Shown here one piece after another: positions 14,962 through 17,658 of a stretch of 17,658 bases of DNA; position 1 is the first letter of the stretch, and each line of letters starts with the position of its first letter. The notes beneath the pieces were generated by a model. The model saw nothing but the letters and a program-made list of their open reading frames with translations, was not told where the DNA came from and made no database searches. The DNA comes from an uncultured Collinsella sp. (GTDB lineage: Bacteria; Actinomycetota; Coriobacteriia; Coriobacteriales; Coriobacteriaceae): the NCBI GenBank assembly GCA_900548935.1, contig URMR01000020.1, positions 1 through 17,658 of the forward strand, read 5' to 3'. Position numbers and translations under genes: made by a program.

Positions 14962-15432
14962 CTACCTCCCTTTGGGTCTGGTTTGGGCAGATGGGTTTGC
15001 GGCAATCGAGACTCCGAGATTGGACATGGCGAAATCGGCGAAGGCCTTGTCGTAGAGCTCGGACGTAAAGGGGACATCTGCGAGAACCGGAATGGCTGCG
15101 CTGCGACGGTTGCGATGGTGAAAACGTTGAGCGTGATGGCGCCTGGGGGCGCTACGAGGTTGCAAATCAGCATGCGGGGCGTCGACTGGTTGCTCGTTTT
15201 TCGATTCGTCGATATCCCCTTGAGCGGCGAGTGCCAGTCCAAGAGCACCGAAAACCGCCAGCAGCTTGTCGAGCCGAATGCCCGTGGCATCTCCCAGCTC
15301 GAGCGATGCGAGCAGGCGCTCCGAAACACCGGCTTTTTTAGCGAGCGCCGCACGGGTGATTCCCTGCGCCTCGCGTGCCTGGCGCACGTAGATGCCAGCT
15401 TGGCGCGGTGTGGTGATGGGAAGGGTATTCAC
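14962..15432 (-). CDS. hipB: HipB-like antitoxin, HTH (XRE family), with long C-terminal extension
   Basis: A 156-residue DNA-binding antitoxin. Residues about 10-70 form an XRE/HipB helix-turn-helix: QAGIYVRQAREAQGITRAAL, then KKAGVSERLLASLELGDATG and LDKLLAVFGALGLAL. E. coli HipB is under 90 residues; here about 80 extra residues follow, with a very Arg/His-rich stretch (about 90-110) and a final SELYDKAFADFAMSNLG segment. The extension may bind HipA or may be partly disordered. The GTG at 15430-15432 has AGGAG six bases upstream. hipA starts three bases after its stop. It probably represses the operon through the three ATGCA-N6-TGCAT boxes at 15447-15516. Confidence 0.8.
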   Translation of the reverse strand: MNTLPITTPRQAGIYVRQAREAQGITRAALAKKAGVSERLLASLELGDATGIRLDKLLAVFGALGLALAAQGDIDESKNEQPVDAPHADLQPRSAPRRHHAQRFHHRNRRSAAIPVLADVPFTSELYDKAFADFAMSNLGVSIAANPSAQTRPKGR

Positions 15433-15446
15433 GGCGATCTCCTAAC

Positions 15447-15516
15447 GTGCAGACTTTTGCATCATAGTATGACATGCAAAAGTCTGCATGAAAAGGCCTC
15501 ATGCAAAACTCTGCAT
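15447..15516. promoter_or_regulatory. Three-box hipBA operator and promoter
   Basis: Three similar boxes of the form (A)TGCA-N6-TGCA(T): 15447-15462, 15474-15489 and 15501-15516, with centres about 27 bases apart. Boxes 1 and 2 form a perfect 15-bp inverted repeat (TGCAGACTTTTGCAT against ATGCAAAAGTCTGCA) with an 11-base centre that contributes most of a minus-strand -10-like TATGAT (15461-15466). Box 3 differs from box 2 by one base in the core. Repeated operators are a hallmark of HipB control. The binding protein is inferred, not shown. Confidence 0.7.
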
Positions 15517-15523
15517 GAGGCCT
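15490..15523 (-). terminator. mntP terminator built over a hipBA operator box
   Basis: AGGCCTCATGCA (15494-15505) and TGCATGAGGCCT (15512-15523) form a perfect 12-bp stem with a six-base loop. Read on the minus strand it is followed by TTTTC, so it is a good intrinsic terminator for mntP, whose stop lies 30 bases upstream. The inner part of the stem and the loop are operator box 3. Confidence 0.75.
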
Positions 15524-15552
15524 CATCCGGACGTTTAGTTTTGAAGGGTGTT

Positions 15553-16137
15553 TTACAGCACTAAAATCCCTAGGTGCTCCAGCAAAATCTTGAGGCCGAT
15601 GAGGATGAGCACAACGCCGCCCACGATGGTGGCGGGCTTTTCGTAGCGCGCGCCAAAGATGCGGCCAATCGCCACGCCGGCAACGGAGAAGATGAAGGTC
15701 GTGATGCCTATGAGCGACACGGCGGGAACGATGTCGACGGAAAGCGCGGCGAACGAGATGCCCACGGCCAGGGCGTCAATCGAGGTGGCGATGGCAAGGA
15801 TTAGGTACTCGCCCAGGTCGATCTTTTCGGCATCCTTGACGTCGCCTTCGTCCTCATCCTCGTCTTCGGTAAAGGCCTCCCACAGCATTTTGCCGCCGAT
15901 GAAGGCCAAAAGGATAAAGGCAATCCAATGGTCGATGGGTCCGATGATGCCCATGAATTGACTGCCGAGCGCCCATCCGATTATGGGCATGCCGGCCTGA
16001 AAACCGCCAAAGAACAGGCCGAGCACCACGGCGACTTTAAGGTTGATTTTCTTCATGCCAAGGCCTTTGCAGATGGAAACGGCAAAGGCGTCCATCGAAA
16101 GGCCAACGGCGAGCAACACGAGCTCTGCGAGTCCCAT
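15553..16137 (-). CDS. mntP: Manganese efflux pump MntP
   Basis: A 194-residue membrane protein, the usual length for MntP, which exports Mn2+ from the cytosol. Six hydrophobic helices are arranged as two related halves: the first carries LSMDAFAVSICKG (D16) and the second SIDALAVGISFAA (Asp near 119), the signature repeated acidic motif of the family. A very acidic cytosolic loop (TEDEDEDEGD, about 90-100) joins the halves. The ATG at 16135-16137, with GGGAG seven bases upstream, starts the family's typical MGLAELVLLAVGLS; the longer open frame to 16290 would run through the riboswitch terminator and is rejected. Expression is probably switched on by Mn2+ through the riboswitch just upstream. 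Confidence 0.93.
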   Translation of the reverse strand: MGLAELVLLAVGLSMDAFAVSICKGLGMKKINLKVAVVLGLFFGGFQAGMPIIGWALGSQFMGIIGPIDHWIAFILLAFIGGKMLWEAFTEDEDEDEGDVKDAEKIDLGEYLILAIATSIDALAVGISFAALSVDIVPAVSLIGITTFIFSVAGVAIGRIFGARYEKPATIVGGVVLILIGLKILLEHLGILVL

Positions 16138-16190
16138 AGTCTGGCTCCCTCTCTGCGGGCGGGCCCGCGTGTACCTCTTGGGAGAGTAAC

Positions 16191-16234
16191 AAAAAAGACC
16201 CGTGGCGTACGCGTTGCGCGCACAGCCACGAGTC
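16191..16234 (-). terminator. Riboswitch expression platform (intrinsic terminator)
   Basis: On the minus strand GACTCGTGGC (16225-16234) pairs with GCCACGGGTC (16197-16206), nine Watson-Crick pairs and one G-U, followed by six T (16191-16196). It sits between the aptamer and mntP, so transcription would stop here unless Mn2+ binding prevents the hairpin. Confidence 0.85.
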
Positions 16235-16328
16235 TCGTTCATTAAGGCAAGCCAGGCCGCATCGGCCAGTGTGTTGACTTGCCGCGCCACCGGAGGCGAA
16301 CCCGATCACGCGACTACTCCCTCATTTA
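16230..16328 (-). promoter_or_regulatory. yybP-ykoY manganese riboswitch aptamer
   Basis: Minus-strand sequence shows the hallmarks of the yybP-ykoY class: GGGAGTAG (16314-16321), then GGTTCGCCTCCGG, then CAAGTCAACACACTGGCC (16264-16281), with GGCAAG pairing to CTTGCC (16246-16251) to form the second hairpin, then GAACGAGACTC at the 3' edge, which overlaps the terminator arm. This class binds Mn2+ and turns on Mn2+ exporters such as mntP, which is exactly the gene downstream. Edges are approximate. Confidence 0.9.
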
Positions 16329-16332
16329 TGCG

Positions 16333-16411
16333 AATCCCGATGCTACCACATAAGCAGCTCATTTGGATTGGGGCTCTCAGCTGTGTTCGCTCATTCTGTA
16401 AGCATCGGATT
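16333..16411. repeat. Inverted repeat in the mntP-disA intergenic region
   Basis: CCGATGCT (16337-16344) and AGCATCGG (16401-16408) are exact complements, and the match extends to AATCC/GGATT with one bulged base. It lies upstream of the mntP riboswitch, between the divergent mntP and disA genes, where both promoters must be. It could be a regulator site; I recognise no known motif, and no convincing -35/-10 pair for disA is visible in 16409-16484. Confidence 0.35.
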
Positions 16412-16484
16412 TCGCAAGCGCCGCAGGGACAAACCGTGAGAAACTATTTAGCGTTTATGGAGCGTATACGATGGGAGCGATGCC

Positions 16485-17546
16485 TTGGATAAGAACGAGC
16501 TGCAAAAGCGTATGGAACAGGCCATCCGCCTGACGGCACCTGGTCAGCCGATCCGCACCGCCCTCGACATGATCATCGCCGGTCACCTGGGCGCCCTTAT
16601 CTGCGTCGGCGACACCGAAAACGTACTCGCTGCCGGCAACGACGGCTTCCCGCTCAACATTTCGTTTACCTCGAACCGCCTGTTCGAGCTTTCCAAGATG
16701 GACGGCGCCATCGTTATCGATGGCGACCTCACCCAGATCCTGCGCGCCAACTTCCACCTCAATCCCGATCCCTCGCTTGCCACGAGCGAGACGGGCATGC
16801 GTCACCGCACCGCCGCTCGCATGTCGGTGCTCACCGATGCCATCGTGATCTCGGTCTCGGCCCGTCGTGCCGTCGTTAACGTGTACGTTCACGGCAAGAG
16901 CTACGAGATTCAGCCCGTCACCACCATCATGAGCTCGGTCAACCAGCTCGTCGCCACGCTCCAGACCACCCGTCAGTCGCTCGATCGCTCCCTGCTGCGC
17001 CTGACGGCCCTCGAGCTCGACGACTACGTTACACTCGCCGACATTACCGGTATTTTCTCGAGCTTCGAGATCATGCAACAGGCAAAGACTGAGCTTAAGG
17101 ATTGCATCGTCAAGCTGGGCAACCAGGGCAAGCTCGTGCAGATGCAGCTCGAGCAGCTCGCCGGCTCCAGCATGGATACCGAGTACGACCTGATGATTCG
17201 CGACTACGCGAGCGATTCCTCCGAGGCCAATGCCGAGAAGATTCGCGCAGAGCTCGCTCGCATGACGCCTAAGGACCTGTCCGACCCGCAGCACGTGGCG
17301 GCGGTTTTGGGCTACGACGACCTGGACGAGGACTCTGTCATGACGCCGCTGGGTCTGCGCACGCTTTCGCGCGTGTCCGTCGTGCGCGACGGCGTGGCCG
17401 AGAAGATCGTCGACGAGTACGGCTCGCTGCAGGAACTCATGGACGACATCAGCGAGGATCCGGAGCGCTTGGGCGACTTTGGTGTCAACAACCCGGCGAT
17501 TCTTGCCGATTCGCTCGCACGTATGCATGGCAAGCGGGAGGGCTAG
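16485..17546 (+). CDS. disA: DNA integrity scanning diadenylate cyclase DisA
   Basis: A 353-residue protein, the standard DisA length. It makes cyclic di-AMP from two ATP and scans DNA for branched structures. The N-terminal DAC domain (about 1-145) has the catalytic DGA at 73-75 (KMDGAIVIDGDL) and the RHR motif at 106-108 (GMRHRTAAR). A helical linker (about 150-290) and a C-terminal helix-hairpin-helix region, with YGSLQELMDDISEDPERL near 310-330, complete the family layout. The start is TTG at 16485: GGGAG at 16473-16477 is seven bases upstream and a stop codon at 16449-16451 closes the frame, with no ATG available in between. It is followed three bases later by ispD, an order close to the disA-ispD neighbourhood of other Gram-positives. 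Confidence 0.93.
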   Translation: MDKNELQKRMEQAIRLTAPGQPIRTALDMIIAGHLGALICVGDTENVLAAGNDGFPLNISFTSNRLFELSKMDGAIVIDGDLTQILRANFHLNPDPSLATSETGMRHRTAARMSVLTDAIVISVSARRAVVNVYVHGKSYEIQPVTTIMSSVNQLVATLQTTRQSLDRSLLRLTALELDDYVTLADITGIFSSFEIMQQAKTELKDCIVKLGNQGKLVQMQLEQLAGSSMDTEYDLMIRDYASDSSEANAEKIRAELARMTPKDLSDPQHVAAVLGYDDLDEDSVMTPLGLRTLSRVSVVRDGVAEKIVDEYGSLQELMDDISEDPERLGDFGVNNPAILADSLARMHGKREG

Positions 17547-17549
17547 AAG

Positions 17550-17658
17550 ATGAGTTCGGTATGTGCGGTGGTCGTGGCCGGCGGCTGTGGTGCTCGCTTT
17601 GGAAACCCCGGTGGCAAGCAGCTGGTAAACGTTGCCGGAAAGCCGCTGATGACCTGGT
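17550..17658 (+). CDS. ispD: 2-C-methyl-D-erythritol 4-phosphate cytidylyltransferase IspD (5' end only)
   Basis: The first 36 codons of a gene cut by the window edge. The peptide has the nucleotide-binding start of MEP cytidylyltransferases: VVVAGGCGARFG, then a GGKQL lysine motif and NVAGKPLMTW. IspD joins CTP to methylerythritol phosphate in the non-mevalonate isoprenoid pathway. GGGAGGG at 17536-17542 gives a good ribosome site, inside the end of disA, and the ATG lies three bases after the disA stop, so the two are cotranscribed. With only the N-terminus seen, a related sugar-phosphate cytidylyltransferase (TarI type) is possible, but the disA neighbour favours IspD. Confidence 0.8.
   Translation, partial: MSSVCAVVVAGGCGARFGNPGGKQLVNVAGKPLMTW

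Noticed and set aside
14793..15353. 186-codon minus-strand frame overlapping hipB in another phase, considered as a frameshifted continuation of the antitoxin
   Set aside because: The hipB frame ends exactly three bases before hipA and carries its ribosome site, so the intact hipB frame explains the region better.
16138..16290. N-terminal extension of mntP in the same frame
   Set aside because: It would be translated through the riboswitch and its terminator; the internal ATG has a good ribosome site and gives the standard length.

Overview
The window looks like a chromosomal segment of a GC-rich, anaerobic actinobacterium of the class Coriobacteriia, most likely Collinsella or a close relative. 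This is inferred from gene content and codon style, not from any search: a fused ThrE-type exporter, a giant 2-hydroxyacyl-CoA dehydratase activase-like protein, a ClpC with a short middle domain, and a disA-ispD pair. All real genes are on the + strand except a block from about 13.65 to 16.14 kb (hipA, hipB, mntP). The window ends inside ispD.

Left part (1-2956): a fused threonine/serine exporter-like membrane protein, then an intergenic stretch with two inverted repeats resembling a mobile REP-type element, a very strong terminator hairpin, and a small four-helix membrane protein of the DUF2798 type. After it lies a possibly structured 3' region ending in a second terminator.

Centre left (2880-8230): a probable self-contained operon. 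A 21-bp near-perfect palindrome sits beside an extended -10 promoter. Next comes a 1479-residue activase-like protein with two ASKHA ATPase modules, a four-cysteine cluster and HgdB/DUF2229-like modules, and then a TetR-family regulator whose start overlaps it. No separate dehydratase subunit is nearby. The regulator probably binds the palindrome.

Centre right (8230-13650): clpC, ending at a strong terminator; a RelB/DinJ-type antitoxin with an overlapping PIN-domain toxin, preceded by a perfect 11-bp-arm palindrome that contains the -10; then pepD, an M20-type aminoacyl-histidine dipeptidase, ending at a strong terminator.

Right part (13654-17658): on the minus strand, mntP (Mn2+ exporter) is preceded by a yybP-ykoY manganese riboswitch with a clear terminator platform, and followed by hipB-hipA. 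The terminator of mntP is built from the same ATGCA-N6-TGCAT box that occurs three times in front of hipB, so one DNA element appears to serve both as terminator and as operator. On the plus strand, disA (c-di-AMP synthase, TTG start) and the first codons of ispD follow.

Two toxin-antitoxin modules therefore flank pepD within 4.5 kb, which suggests an insertion-tolerant region between core genes. The most interesting points are the activase operon with its candidate operator, and the shared terminator/operator in front of hipBA.
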